64,000 nt of DNA, taken from positions 39,432 through 103,431 of the forward strand of contig JBMFVE010000007.1 in NCBI GenBank assembly GCA_049966155.1, written 5' to 3'. Below are positions 17,079 to 26,141 of this stretch, piece by piece (position 1 is the first letter of the stretch; each line of letters begins with the position of its first letter). The notes below the pieces were generated by a model. That model was not told the origin of the DNA. It was given only the letters and a program-made list of their open reading frames with translations, and searched no databases. The DNA comes from JBMFVE01 sp049966155 (lineage in GTDB: Bacteria; Bacteroidota; Ignavibacteria; Kryptoniales; JAKASW01). Both the position numbers and the translations under genes were made by a program.

Positions 17079-18473
17079 TTAACTGTGGCTGGATATCGGT
17101 ATTTTTATTAATACTGAAGTCCCTTCATCAGGTCTGCTTGTGATTTCAATACTCCCCTTGTGTTCCTCAACTATTTTCTTTGTGATGGACAACCCCAAAC
17201 CACTTCCCTGAATCTCACCACTTCTGGCCTCTTTCGTTCTATAAAAACGATTAAATATGTACGGCAGGTCTTCTGAATTTATACCAATGCCGTTGTCCGA
17301 CACTAAAAAAAGAGCATAATCTCCTTTTCGCTCCGTCTTTACCACAACCACTCGGACAGGTTTTGATTTGTCGCTATATTTAATAGCGTTTTCGATAACA
17401 TTCGAAAGGGCTCTACCAAGGGAATCCCTATCAGCAAGAACGGTTGATTCTGATGAAAGATGAACTTCCACTTTCACACCTTTTGCAAAAGCCAGATTGG
17501 TTAGACGACTGACAATTTCGGCAACCAGACTGTCCACATCTACATGCTCGGCAGCTTTAAATCCACCTGATAATTCCAGACGAGAAAAGAATATTAAATC
17601 AGTTGCAATCTTTACAGCACGCTCCACCTCTAATTGCAAGTTCTTTAAATTATCAATTTCGGGCTGAGACAGGTTCGGGTTCATTAAGAGCATTTCAATC
17701 TCAGTTTGTATTACCGTAAGAGGAGTCTTGAGCTCATGTGAGGCATCCACAATAAAGTTCCTTTCCAATTGGAAAAGGCTTTGCAATTTATCTACAAGAT
17801 CGTTGAATGACTCACTGACTTTTTTAATCTCATCATTTGAGTCGGGAACTGGAATTGGCCTTAAAGATCCACTTACTTCAATTTTATCAATTTCAGCAGC
17901 AACGGTGTCAAGAGGCTTCAATGCACGTTTGGATATGAATAAAGAACCCGCAGCAACAATAATTATAGAAATCGGTGCTAAGACAATCAGAATATTTCCG
18001 AGTCGATCTTTTGATTCTTCAAGATATGACGATGAAGCAAAAACGTACACACTCCCCACCGGCTTTTCACCAATCTCAAACTCACGACGAATTCCGATGT
18101 ACTTACGGCCGGCCTCTTCGAGTCGAATGATATCTCTGGTCATTGAGGCGGAATTTCTGATTGCGCTTAATTTTAAACCGTTAAGGGAGATAATTTCTCT
18201 TCCTGTTGAATCAAAAACTGTTACATGAAGTATACCTAATTTATTTTCAAACAATGAAATAGCTTCCTGTAAGTCTTCTTTTACACCCAAAGGGGTGCTT
18301 AAATCTGTTTCTGACAACCTGTCAACCACACTTTGCGCTGCTGACTTTAACGCAAACAGGAAAGAGTCACGGGAGGAAGTTTCGTTAATTTCATACAGTG
18401 CGTAACTCAGGATTAGTACGACTGCAGCATATGCAATTGTAAAAAAAGCTGCAATCCGCAGCTTGATCGTCAA
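17079..18473 (-). CDS. Membrane sensor histidine kinase (OmpR-family partner)
   Basis: The 464-residue kinase has a TM helix near residues 5-25, a periplasmic sensor region of about 130 residues, a second TM near 155-178, then HAMP (ALKPLDTVAAEI). HisKA follows with the phosphorylated histidine in DASHELKTPLTVIQTEIEML, and HATPase_c with NVIENAIKYSD, LVSDNGIGI and GSGLGLSITKKI. The start is TTG at 18473, inside the regulator's stop codon (TTGA). The arrangement (regulator, kinase, both directly after an RND efflux operon) resembles CusRS/CzcRS-like pairs that respond to metals or envelope stress. The actual ligand is not readable. Confidence 0.94.
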   Translation of the reverse strand: MTIKLRIAAFFTIAYAAVVLILSYALYEINETSSRDSFLFALKSAAQSVVDRLSETDLSTPLGVKEDLQEAISLFENKLGILHVTVFDSTGREIISLNGLKLSAIRNSASMTRDIIRLEEAGRKYIGIRREFEIGEKPVGSVYVFASSSYLEESKDRLGNILIVLAPISIIIVAAGSLFISKRALKPLDTVAAEIDKIEVSGSLRPIPVPDSNDEIKKVSESFNDLVDKLQSLFQLERNFIVDASHELKTPLTVIQTEIEMLLMNPNLSQPEIDNLKNLQLEVERAVKIATDLIFFSRLELSGGFKAAEHVDVDSLVAEIVSRLTNLAFAKGVKVEVHLSSESTVLADRDSLGRALSNVIENAIKYSDKSKPVRVVVVKTERKGDYALFLVSDNGIGINSEDLPYIFNRFYRTKEARSGEIQGSGLGLSITKKIVEEHKGSIEITSRPDEGTSVLIKIPISSHS

Positions 18474-19150
18474 CTGTTATCTCCTTCACTCAGCGTGTAA
18501 CCTGCTCCTCTTACCGTACGGATTAATTTTAATTCAAATCCCTCATCAATCTTTTTACGCAGGAGCTTGATGAACGCATCAATAACGTTGCTCCGGGGAT
18601 CAAAGTTAATATCCCACACATGCTCTGAAATTTGTTCTCTTGTTAAAATCCTGTTCTTATTTTCCATCAGGTAATTCAAGAGCGCAAATTCTTTGCTTGT
18701 TAACTCTATTCTCCTGCCCCCTCTTTTCACAGTTAGTGAAACAGGATCCAGTATAAGATCGGCAGCTGATAGAACTGGATGTTTATCTTCTGATTGCCTT
18801 CGGTGCAACGCTCTTATACGTGCAAGCAGTTCCCCGGCATGAAAAGGCTTTGGGAGATAATCGTCTGCACCAGTATCAAGTCCGCGGATCCTGTTATCCA
18901 CCTCATCAAGAGCCGTAAGCATTAAAATGGGGACGTTTACAGATCCCTTTCGCAGTTCAGTGCATACCTCAAAGCCACTTATGTCCGGTAGCATTAAATC
19001 CAGGACAACAATATCATAATCATTCGTTTTAGCCAGAAAAATTGCTTCTTTCCCATTTGCGGTGACATCGACAGCAAAGTGCTGTGTTATGAACAATTTT
19101 TTTAAAGTTCTCTGCAGGCTTTGATCGTCCTCAACGAGGAGAATTCTCAT
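18470..19150 (-). CDS. OmpR/PhoB-family response regulator
   Basis: The 226 residues comprise a receiver domain (acidic pair in VEDDQSL, phospho-acceptor aspartate in IVVLDLMLPD, lysine in YLPKPFHAGELLARI) and a winged-helix DNA-binding domain (ELTSKEFALLNYLMENKNRILTREQISEHVWD, then ELKLIRTVRGAGYTL). It is encoded just after the RND pump, overlapping it by 20 bases, and just before its kinase. It most likely controls this efflux operon. I could not identify its DNA site by eye. Confidence 0.95.
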   Translation of the reverse strand: MRILLVEDDQSLQRTLKKLFITQHFAVDVTANGKEAIFLAKTNDYDIVVLDLMLPDISGFEVCTELRKGSVNVPILMLTALDEVDNRIRGLDTGADDYLPKPFHAGELLARIRALHRRQSEDKHPVLSAADLILDPVSLTVKRGGRRIELTSKEFALLNYLMENKNRILTREQISEHVWDINFDPRSNVIDAFIKLLRKKIDEGFELKLIRTVRGAGYTLSEGDNS

Positions 19151-22100
19151 ATATTATCCGCTTCCTTCTGAATAAAACATAAGTACCTGGAAGAAGAAAT
19201 AAAAGGAGAAACGAAGATACAGAAAACCCACCGATGACAGCAACTGCAAGGGGCTGCTGCATTTGAGCGCCAGCACCTATACCGAGAGCAAGGGGCGCCA
19301 AAGCAAATACTGCTGCAAGTGTTGTCATTAAAATTGGCCTTGCCCTTACCTTCGAAGCTTCGATGATCGCATCTTCAGACTCCATCCCTTCTGCCTCGAA
19401 CTTTTTTGCCATATGAATTATAAAAATTGCATTTTCAGCAACAATGCCTACCATCATTATCATTCCAACAAAACTTGAGATATTAAATGTTATGTTCGTC
19501 AGGTGGAGCGCTAGTAAAACGCCAAACAATGAAGCGAGATTTGTTGAAAAGACTATAACAGGGACGCTAAAACTTTCAAATTCGAAAAGCAGAACGAGCA
19601 TTACCAGTAAAGAAGCAGTGATGAGGACAATCAATAAACCAACAAACGATTCTTGCTGACTCTGATACTGCCCGCCAAATGAATACGTAACGCCCTGAGG
19701 AAGTATCAGCCTGGCAGAAAGAACCCTCTTTATGTCAGATATCGCACTACCCAGATCTCTCCCGGAAAGTCTTGCCGTAACAGGCACCATGATTTTCAAA
19801 TCTTCCCTGTCAATTTCACTCTGGCCTTTTAAAACGCCAATATTGGCAACATCCTTAATCCCGACGAAAAATCCATTGGCCGATTTAATTCGAGCATCCT
19901 CAATTTGCTGAAGTGATGAGCGATATTCAGCCGGGTAACGAACCCTTACAGCGATTAGCTTTTCACCCCGAAGTACATATGTATCTGCGCTTCCTTCCAT
20001 AATGGTGCGAAGTTGAGATTGGATTTCATCAAAACTGAGCCCCGCACGTGCAGCTTTAACTGGATCCGGACGAACGACAATGGAAGGCCCAGAAATGACT
20101 ATGCCGTTAAAAACGTCCACAACACCTGGAACTGTTTTTATTAACTCAGCAACTTCCCTTGCAACTGATTCAATTGTCTGTTGGTCAGGGCCAAAAATCT
20201 TTATCTCAATTGGCGCAGGAGTGTTGGTTAAATCTCCAATAAGATCCTGCATGGCCTGACCGAAGTCAATCCTAAGTGCCGGCTCAGACATTTCAATTTT
20301 AGTGCGGAGTTCATCGATAATCTGGAACACTGAACGACTCCGATTTTTCTTCAACTTTATTAAAAAATCGCCTGTATTTGGTTCAGTTATGAAAAATCCC
20401 AGCTGAGTTCCTGTCCTTCGTGAATAAGAATCGACTTCCGGTATTGACATTACTATTTTCTCTACATCATCAAGCATTCTGTTAGTTTCATCCAGGCTCG
20501 TTCCCGGCGGCGATGAATAATCCAGAACAAACGATCCTTCATCCATGTCTGGCATAAATCCACTTCCAATGCTGTGGTATAAGAAATACGTTGCGGTTAA
20601 TAAGACAAGAACGAAGACTGGCGATAACATTTTCCACTTAACCAGTGTTCTCAGGCTTTCCTCATATTTTTTTGCAATCCAGTGTTTCGAGGTTTCCTCG
20701 CGTCGAAGCTCCTTTTCGGCGTCCTTTGGCTTTATAAACTTTTCCGATAAAAGAGGAACAAGTGTAATTGAATAAACAAGAGATACAATGAGTGCTACTG
20801 CCATCGTCAGTGCTAATGATTTAAAAAATGCCCCTGACACACCTGTTAAGAAGGCAAAAGGCAAGAACACAACAACAGTACTCAAACTCGAGCCAATTAC
20901 TGCCGGTAGGAGCTCTTTTAATGAAGATGAGACTGCATCTCTAATCTTTCCACCTTCCAGGCGCAAATGCCTGAAAATATTTTCAATCAGGACAACCGTA
21001 TCATCAATTATCAACCCAATAGCTGCTGCAATCCCGCCAAGCGTCATAATGTTTAAAGTTTCTCCTGACGCATACAGGAAGAACAGCGTTGTTGCAACCA
21101 CAGCAGGCACGCTTATAATTGCAACGGCACTTATTCGAAAACTTCTTAAAAAAAGGAACAATACCACTATTGCTAATAGGATTCCGATCAATAAAGAGTC
21201 ACGCGCACTCCCAATTGAACTGCTTATGAAGTCCCCCTGATCATAAAAGTACTTTATTTTGACACCAGGTGGTATTACACCGCGCAGCTTTTCAAGCTCG
21301 GATCTGACATCTTTTCCAATTTGAACGGTGTTTCCTCCAGGCTGCCTGATAATGTTCACAAGGACCGCCTTTCTGCCGTCAGCTGTCACACGGATATATT
21401 CAATTTTCTCGGATGGGGTTACTGTTGCCAGATCTCCAACTGTTACCGGCATGTTGTTTTTGAAAGCAACCACGGTCTTACTTATTTCATTTATATCACC
21501 ATAAAGCCCATTAACAAGGCTGAGATAGATTTGATAATTCCTTTCAACCAACCCTGTTGCCGAGACAAAATTTGTTCTTTGAATTGCGTTAGAAACATCG
21601 TTTATACTCAACTGATAGCTTTGAAGTTTTTGCGGATCCACCCTTACAAGAAATTCCCTTTTTTTACCCCCCACAATTCTAACTTCAGCAACGCCATTTA
21701 CCCTGACTAAAGCTGGACGAATGACATAATAAGCCAGATCCCTTAATTGAACCTGGTCAAGAGAGTCAGAAGTTAGACTGAATCCTTCTATGGGAAAAAC
21801 AGTTGCGTTCATCCGCTCAATATCAATGGACACCGTAGGAGGTAGTTGATTCCTTATGCTTGAAACCTTCCCCTGCAGTAGCTGAAGCGCCTGAATGATA
21901 TCAGTTCCCCATCGAAAATTTATGGATATTTCAGAAGAACCCCTGCTTGTCGCTGACCTAACTAGCACCACTCCTGGGATCGATCGAGCAGCCTCCTCAA
22001 GTGGTCTGGTTACCTCTATCATCATTCTGTCAGCCGGTTCCTCACCGTTGTCAGCTATCATCACAATGCGGGGAAAATCTATGTTAGGAAATAAAGATAT

Positions 22101-22199
22101 AGGCATCCTGTATAATGCAAACACTCCTGCCAGACTTAAAACAATAGCTGTGAAAGTTATTGCCTTTTGATGTCGCTCAACAAATTGAAACCAATTCAT
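19131..22199 (-). CDS. RND-family efflux permease (AcrB/HAE-like)
   Basis: The 1022-residue inner-membrane pump has TM1 at residues ~13-30 (FTAIVLSLAGVFALYR), two large periplasmic loops, and twelve predicted helices in two halves. The proton-relay aspartate pair is in GLIIDDTVVLIENIFRH near residue 400, as in hydrophobe/amphiphile pumps rather than CusA-type metal pumps, whose TM4 pattern differs. It would extrude drugs, lipids or other amphiphiles with the adaptor and TolC-like proteins encoded directly upstream. It is followed by an overlapping response regulator gene. AGAGG upstream of ATG 22199 supports the start. Confidence 0.95.
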   Translation of the reverse strand: MNWFQFVERHQKAITFTAIVLSLAGVFALYRMPISLFPNIDFPRIVMIADNGEEPADRMMIEVTRPLEEAARSIPGVVLVRSATSRGSSEISINFRWGTDIIQALQLLQGKVSSIRNQLPPTVSIDIERMNATVFPIEGFSLTSDSLDQVQLRDLAYYVIRPALVRVNGVAEVRIVGGKKREFLVRVDPQKLQSYQLSINDVSNAIQRTNFVSATGLVERNYQIYLSLVNGLYGDINEISKTVVAFKNNMPVTVGDLATVTPSEKIEYIRVTADGRKAVLVNIIRQPGGNTVQIGKDVRSELEKLRGVIPPGVKIKYFYDQGDFISSSIGSARDSLLIGILLAIVVLFLFLRSFRISAVAIISVPAVVATTLFFLYASGETLNIMTLGGIAAAIGLIIDDTVVLIENIFRHLRLEGGKIRDAVSSSLKELLPAVIGSSLSTVVVFLPFAFLTGVSGAFFKSLALTMAVALIVSLVYSITLVPLLSEKFIKPKDAEKELRREETSKHWIAKKYEESLRTLVKWKMLSPVFVLVLLTATYFLYHSIGSGFMPDMDEGSFVLDYSSPPGTSLDETNRMLDDVEKIVMSIPEVDSYSRRTGTQLGFFITEPNTGDFLIKLKKNRSRSVFQIIDELRTKIEMSEPALRIDFGQAMQDLIGDLTNTPAPIEIKIFGPDQQTIESVAREVAELIKTVPGVVDVFNGIVISGPSIVVRPDPVKAARAGLSFDEIQSQLRTIMEGSADTYVLRGEKLIAVRVRYPAEYRSSLQQIEDARIKSANGFFVGIKDVANIGVLKGQSEIDREDLKIMVPVTARLSGRDLGSAISDIKRVLSARLILPQGVTYSFGGQYQSQQESFVGLLIVLITASLLVMLVLLFEFESFSVPVIVFSTNLASLFGVLLALHLTNITFNISSFVGMIMMVGIVAENAIFIIHMAKKFEAEGMESEDAIIEASKVRARPILMTTLAAVFALAPLALGIGAGAQMQQPLAVAVIGGFSVSSFLLLFLLPGTYVLFRRKRIIYENSPR

Positions 22200-22221
22200 T
22201 CCAATTTCCTCTCGGTGCTTT

Positions 22222-23205
22222 TCAGTTACCTCTTTTCACAATTACCAGGGTTGAATCTGGAAGGCCGTAACCTCCTACTGTTGCAACCAGATCTCCCTGC
22301 TTAAGTCCACTCTTAATTTCGACATGTGCCGTGTCTGATACACCAACCTCAACAGGAGTAAGCAAGGCCAGGCTATCACCCTGAATTTTAACCACAAAGT
22401 ATTTGTTCAGCTCATCATCATGATAAACTGCTGGCTTGGGAACAATAAGTGTTCCAATATGTTCCCCCACAAGGATATCAGCTGCTCCAAAGGTTCCCGA
22501 CTTAATTAAATCGTGAGTCTTATTCAAACTTATGCGAACTTTAATTGTCTGGCTGTTGAGATCAGCTGAAGGACTAAAAGCTGTAATACTCCCATCCGCA
22601 ATATCTTTTTGCAAACCGGGCACACTTAGAGTTACAGGCTGACCGACCTTAAGCCTGGGCATATCCTCAACTGGAACATCTGCAAGAAAGTATGCCGTTC
22701 GCAGGTCGATAACCTCAGCAACGTCTGTCCCTTCACTTATGTATTCCCCCTCAGAAACAAAACGCGCATTAACAATACCGGAAAATGGTGCGATAACATT
22801 TATTTTTGAGGCTGTCTCTTCAGCTAACTGCAAGGCCTTTCGAGCGTCCTCTTTCTCTTTTTCTGTTTGTGCTAATTGTAAGAGCTGTTTTGCTCCTGTG
22901 ATGACAGCATCGGATTCTTTTGAAATTAAAGTCGCTATTGCTTCCCCTTTTTTTACTGCATCTCCTTCAAGAACGTAAACCTTCAGGATTTTTCCTGCTA
23001 TTGGGGATTTGACCTTTTGGTCATGTACCACCATAAAACTGCCGGTGACATGAAGATGTTCAAATATTGACCCACGTTCCACCTGTGCCACCTTAACTGA
23101 AGCGCGGGGAGCAACAGAGGTTTTATCATCCGATTTGCTCTTTCCGCACCCATAAATGACAGTGAAAATACCTATTATTAATGCAGGGAGAATGATCCTT
23201 CTCAT
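22222..23205 (-). CDS. RND efflux membrane-fusion (adaptor) lipoprotein
   Basis: About 327 residues. A signal of the form RRIILPALIIGIFTVIYGC ends in a lipobox cysteine, so the adaptor is anchored to the periplasmic side. A biotinyl-lipoyl half-motif (VKSPIAGKILKVYVLEGDAV and VIAPFSGIVNARFVSEGEY) flanks an alpha-helical hairpin of about 35 residues, then beta-barrel and membrane-proximal domains. It bridges the RND pump and the outer-membrane channel. ATG 23205 is preferred to ATG 23220 because it creates an ATGA overlap with the tolC-like gene and has GGAG nine bases upstream. Confidence 0.93.
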   Translation of the reverse strand: MRRIILPALIIGIFTVIYGCGKSKSDDKTSVAPRASVKVAQVERGSIFEHLHVTGSFMVVHDQKVKSPIAGKILKVYVLEGDAVKKGEAIATLISKESDAVITGAKQLLQLAQTEKEKEDARKALQLAEETASKINVIAPFSGIVNARFVSEGEYISEGTDVAEVIDLRTAYFLADVPVEDMPRLKVGQPVTLSVPGLQKDIADGSITAFSPSADLNSQTIKVRISLNKTHDLIKSGTFGAADILVGEHIGTLIVPKPAVYHDDELNKYFVVKIQGDSLALLTPVEVGVSDTAHVEIKSGLKQGDLVATVGGYGLPDSTLVIVKRGN

Positions 23206-24476
23206 TGGCTTAGACTCCATGAATTATTAAGTCGCTTCATTGCCGCCAGGCTGAGCTGAAGGTCTGCCTGTGTTTCCTCTATGGACATCCGGACATCATT
23301 TACAAGCTGAATTGCATCCAGCACTTCGAGACTCGACCCGTTTCCACCGGCGTATCTTGCCTGTGAAAGGGATAGGTTTTTAAGTGCTACAACAAGATTT
23401 TTACGCAGTGCTTTCAATTTGTCAACTGATCTCAGGTACTCATTGCGGGCAACTTCAAACTCCTTTTCAAGATTTATAACAAGAAAATGATTTTGGGCCT
23501 CCACGCTCCTGGTAATGGCTTCCTCAGACTTTACACGATTTTCAATAGCACCAAGAGTAATTATCGGCATTGATACATATATTCCAGCTGAGGCACCAAA
23601 AACGTTGGACAATCCCTGTTGCAGATTTGGCAGTGATGTTAAAGCTCCTGCATCAACGCCAATTGAAACAGTTGGTTTCACCTGTGCTTTTGCAAGTGCA
23701 ACCTGTAACTTTGCCGAGTAAAGTTGAAGATTCCCCGCCTGAACTTCAGGATTTCGATCTGGTAAAAATGTTGTGTCGGCAGATTCTATGGTAAAAGTTG
23801 TATCAACTTTTGTCACCTTATCTACTGAAATACCCGAATATACCGCGAGATTTTTAAGTGAATTCTTAAGGGATGTTAGTTGTGTTTCCATTGAAATTTT
23901 TGCATTATTGACCCGCACCATAGTCTTTAAAATGTCAGATTCGCTGGCCTGACCGGAAAAATGCAGTGCATTAACCAGTTTGAGATATTCCTCAAGCAAG
24001 TTGTAGTTGTTTTGAAGTACAACTAACTCTCGTTCTTGTTTTTGAGCTTCTACAAAAGCAGTTGACACAAGATAGAGTACATCTGATTTTGTTGAATTTA
24101 ACAGGGTTTTGCTCTGGTCAACACCAATATCTGCCTTACGGATCGACAACTCTTTAGATCCCCCATCGTAAACCAGGTAACTCCCGCCTATCTGAGCACC
24201 AAATTCACCACCGTTTGTAATAGCCGGGTCATAGCCTCTGGATGGGGCAACAATTAAATGAGACCCGATGTTAAACTGAGGTAAATAGCCCTCCTTAACG
24301 GCAAGAGCACTGAAAACTACAGAGGATTGTTGGTTTGCAGCTGATAATATGATTTGATTGTGTTTCAGGGCTTCTCGCAGGAAATCTGAAAGGGTATAGG
24401 GATACTTGTTTTCCTGTGCAGTAGCTGAAAAGCTAAATATCAATATAAATACAAAAAATGATATACCTTTCTTCAT
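23202..24476 (-). CDS. TolC-family outer-membrane efflux channel
   Basis: The 424-residue protein has a signal peptide (KKGISFFVFILIFSFSATA) and two helical-hairpin repeats typical of TolC (for example NQIILSAANQQSSVV at the start and RNEYLRSVDKLKALRKNLVVALKNLSLSQARYAGG near the end). It forms the outer-membrane duct of the tripartite RND system. GAGG lies before the ATG at 24476. It starts the efflux run; a hairpin terminator separates it from the PepSY gene upstream, so it may have its own promoter or receive only partial readthrough. Confidence 0.92.
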   Translation of the reverse strand: MKKGISFFVFILIFSFSATAQENKYPYTLSDFLREALKHNQIILSAANQQSSVVFSALAVKEGYLPQFNIGSHLIVAPSRGYDPAITNGGEFGAQIGGSYLVYDGGSKELSIRKADIGVDQSKTLLNSTKSDVLYLVSTAFVEAQKQERELVVLQNNYNLLEEYLKLVNALHFSGQASESDILKTMVRVNNAKISMETQLTSLKNSLKNLAVYSGISVDKVTKVDTTFTIESADTTFLPDRNPEVQAGNLQLYSAKLQVALAKAQVKPTVSIGVDAGALTSLPNLQQGLSNVFGASAGIYVSMPIITLGAIENRVKSEEAITRSVEAQNHFLVINLEKEFEVARNEYLRSVDKLKALRKNLVVALKNLSLSQARYAGGNGSSLEVLDAIQLVNDVRMSIEETQADLQLSLAAMKRLNNSWSLSQ

Positions 24477-24499
24477 ATTACCTCGCGAAAGTAAAATTC

Positions 24500-24527
24500 A
24501 AAAGGAGCGTCAATGACTGGCGCTCCT
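24500..24527 (-). terminator. Intrinsic terminator/attenuator between PepSY and tolC-like genes
   Basis: On the minus strand a seven-base stem (AGGAGCG / CGCTCCT) closes an eleven-base loop and is followed by TTTT. It lies just beyond the PepSY stop and before the efflux operon, where it would end or attenuate transcription from the PepSY gene. Confidence 0.6.
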
Positions 24528-24543
24528 CTGTCAATTTAATCAA

Positions 24544-24828
24544 TTATTTTTCCCGTGATTCATGCGCAGGTGATTCGTTTTCCACCTTGATCACTTTACC
24601 GGTTTGAGGATCTACCCATACTTCCTTAATCCCCTTTCCAACCTTAATATCGAACGACCAAATTTCTTTTCCAGCTTCCTTTTCATACTCGCCGCTCAAT
24701 ATTTTCCCACCTTTAATTTCCTGCAGAGCAATTTTTTCTGCCTGCTGTTTTGAAATCTTTGGGTGGCTTTGCAGCACAAATCCTGTCAGGGCAAGTATTG
24801 CCATTACAGACATGATTTTGGTTCTCAT
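24544..24828 (-). CDS. Small PepSY-domain exported protein
   Basis: The 94-residue protein has a signal peptide (MRTKIMSVMAILALTGFVLQS) and one PepSY domain (KISKQQAEKIALQEIKGG ... EIWSFDIKVGKGIKEVWVDPQTGKVIKVE). PepSY modules modulate peptidases or sensor kinases in the periplasm. ATG 24828 is chosen because AGGAG lies six bases upstream; an upstream in-frame ATG at 24894 would add an unlikely second hydrophobic segment. It sits before the efflux operon and its two-component system, so a sensory or accessory role there is plausible but unproven. Confidence 0.85.
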   Translation of the reverse strand: MRTKIMSVMAILALTGFVLQSHPKISKQQAEKIALQEIKGGKILSGEYEKEAGKEIWSFDIKVGKGIKEVWVDPQTGKVIKVENESPAHESREK

Positions 24829-24913
24829 TTTATTCTCCTTTTTTATATACAAGTTACAAATCCAAAATGAAAGCAAGATGAAAAGACGATGCAAATAAAT
24901 TAATTATTATTCA

Positions 24914-26017
24914 TCAGCCGAGCTTTTTAATTACCACAAGTGAAAGGTCATCATTTGGCCGCTCATCCCCAAGAAACATTTCAACACTTTGAAGAACTCC
25001 TTTTCCAAGCTCAGTAGCTGTCGAAGAATCCAAGTCCAACAATTTTGAAATCAGCCTTTGATCCCCATAAAATTCACCTTCAGAATTTCTCGATTCTGTA
25101 ACGCCATCAGAATATGCTACCAGGATATCCCCGTTTGACATCTCTAAACTTTGCTCTACATATACTGATGACTTCAAAATACCTAAGGCTGGACCGCCCC
25201 TGGGAAGTGTTTTTGCAGTTCCATTTGATAAAAGAATGGGGGGATAGTGACCGGCATTCAAAAGCTTGATTCGATTTTCTCCCGGTCTGAGAACGATATA
25301 CAGAAGCGATGCAAATTTTTCGGGCAAACTATCCCTGCAAAATATTTCATTCAGGTGCCTGCCAAGATCACAGAGAGAATTTTCTCGATAGGCCAATGCA
25401 CGCAAGCTCGACTGAAGCTTCGACATCAGCAGAGCAGCCCCCAGACCTTTACCAGCGACATCTCCAATTGCAAATCCAAATTTGTTTCCGTCGTAGTCCA
25501 TGTAGTCTACGAGATCGCCTCCGACATCATTCGCAGGTCGGGTATACAACCATATTGACCATCCTGCAATTTCCGGTATAAAATGAGGCATCAGTGCTTG
25601 CTGTACCTTCCTTCCGGCTTCAAGTTCATCAAAAGCCAGGAGCTTATCTTTTAGTTCAAGCATCAAAATCAGGAGGATTATAAGAAAACTGAGAGCTGCG
25701 AGATTTATGTTCACCTCGACGCGCTTGCTGCTCCACTGCCAGTTTTCGGAAAACAGAAAGAAAAAGCTAAGGAGTAAGAGTATTCTGCGTGTAGGATTTA
25801 ATTTCATGAATAGACTTCGGAGGAGCCAGACTGTCAGATAAAATAGACGCCTCCCCCTACGCATCTTTGATAGTCGTTCCCTTTCCGCATCATTTACATA
25901 AAAATGGTATAGCTCGTTGAGATCTCTTTTGAGGTTCTTTCTCAGTTCCCCATGCAGCAAATCATCTATGACGGCTCTGCCGCTTCTCTGATTCGTCATG
26001 ATTCCTTGTCGCTTCAT
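24914..26017 (-). CDS. Membrane SpoIIE/RsbU-type PP2C serine phosphatase
   Basis: The 367-residue protein has a cytoplasmic N-terminal region of ~75 residues, two hydrophobic segments (ILLLLSFFFLFSENW and LAALSFLIILLILMLEL), a short linker helix (ELEAGRKVQQALMPHFIP) and a PP2C_SIG phosphatase domain. The metal-binding acidic residues are seen in DVGGDLVDYM, IGDVAGKGLGAALLM, VAYSDGVTESRN and PNDDLSLVVIK. Such enzymes dephosphorylate anti-anti-sigma factors (STAS proteins) in partner-switching systems. No STAS or RsbW-like kinase gene is visible nearby. An ATG at 25999 with AAGGA upstream is an alternative start. Confidence 0.9.
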   Translation of the reverse strand: MKRQGIMTNQRSGRAVIDDLLHGELRKNLKRDLNELYHFYVNDAERERLSKMRRGRRLFYLTVWLLRSLFMKLNPTRRILLLLSFFFLFSENWQWSSKRVEVNINLAALSFLIILLILMLELKDKLLAFDELEAGRKVQQALMPHFIPEIAGWSIWLYTRPANDVGGDLVDYMDYDGNKFGFAIGDVAGKGLGAALLMSKLQSSLRALAYRENSLCDLGRHLNEIFCRDSLPEKFASLLYIVLRPGENRIKLLNAGHYPPILLSNGTAKTLPRGGPALGILKSSVYVEQSLEMSNGDILVAYSDGVTESRNSEGEFYGDQRLISKLLDLDSSTATELGKGVLQSVEMFLGDERPNDDLSLVVIKKLG

Positions 26018-26094
26018 TCAAATACCAATTCCACTTTCAAAATTAAATGAACGGGAACTCAGTTCGGAAGTTTCACCTTAAATCCCGTTGTCTC

Positions 26095-26128
26095 AAAAGC
26101 GCGGCGAGAAGTCATTTTTTGCCGCGCT
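26095..26128 (-). terminator. Intrinsic terminator after the Tricorn-like gene
   Basis: On the minus strand an eight-base GC-rich stem (AGCGCGGC / GCCGCGCT) with a fifteen-base loop is followed by TTTT, fourteen bases beyond the stop at 26142. This is a convincing rho-independent terminator for the protease gene. Confidence 0.8.
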
Positions 26129-26141
26129 CTTTACGCTTCAC

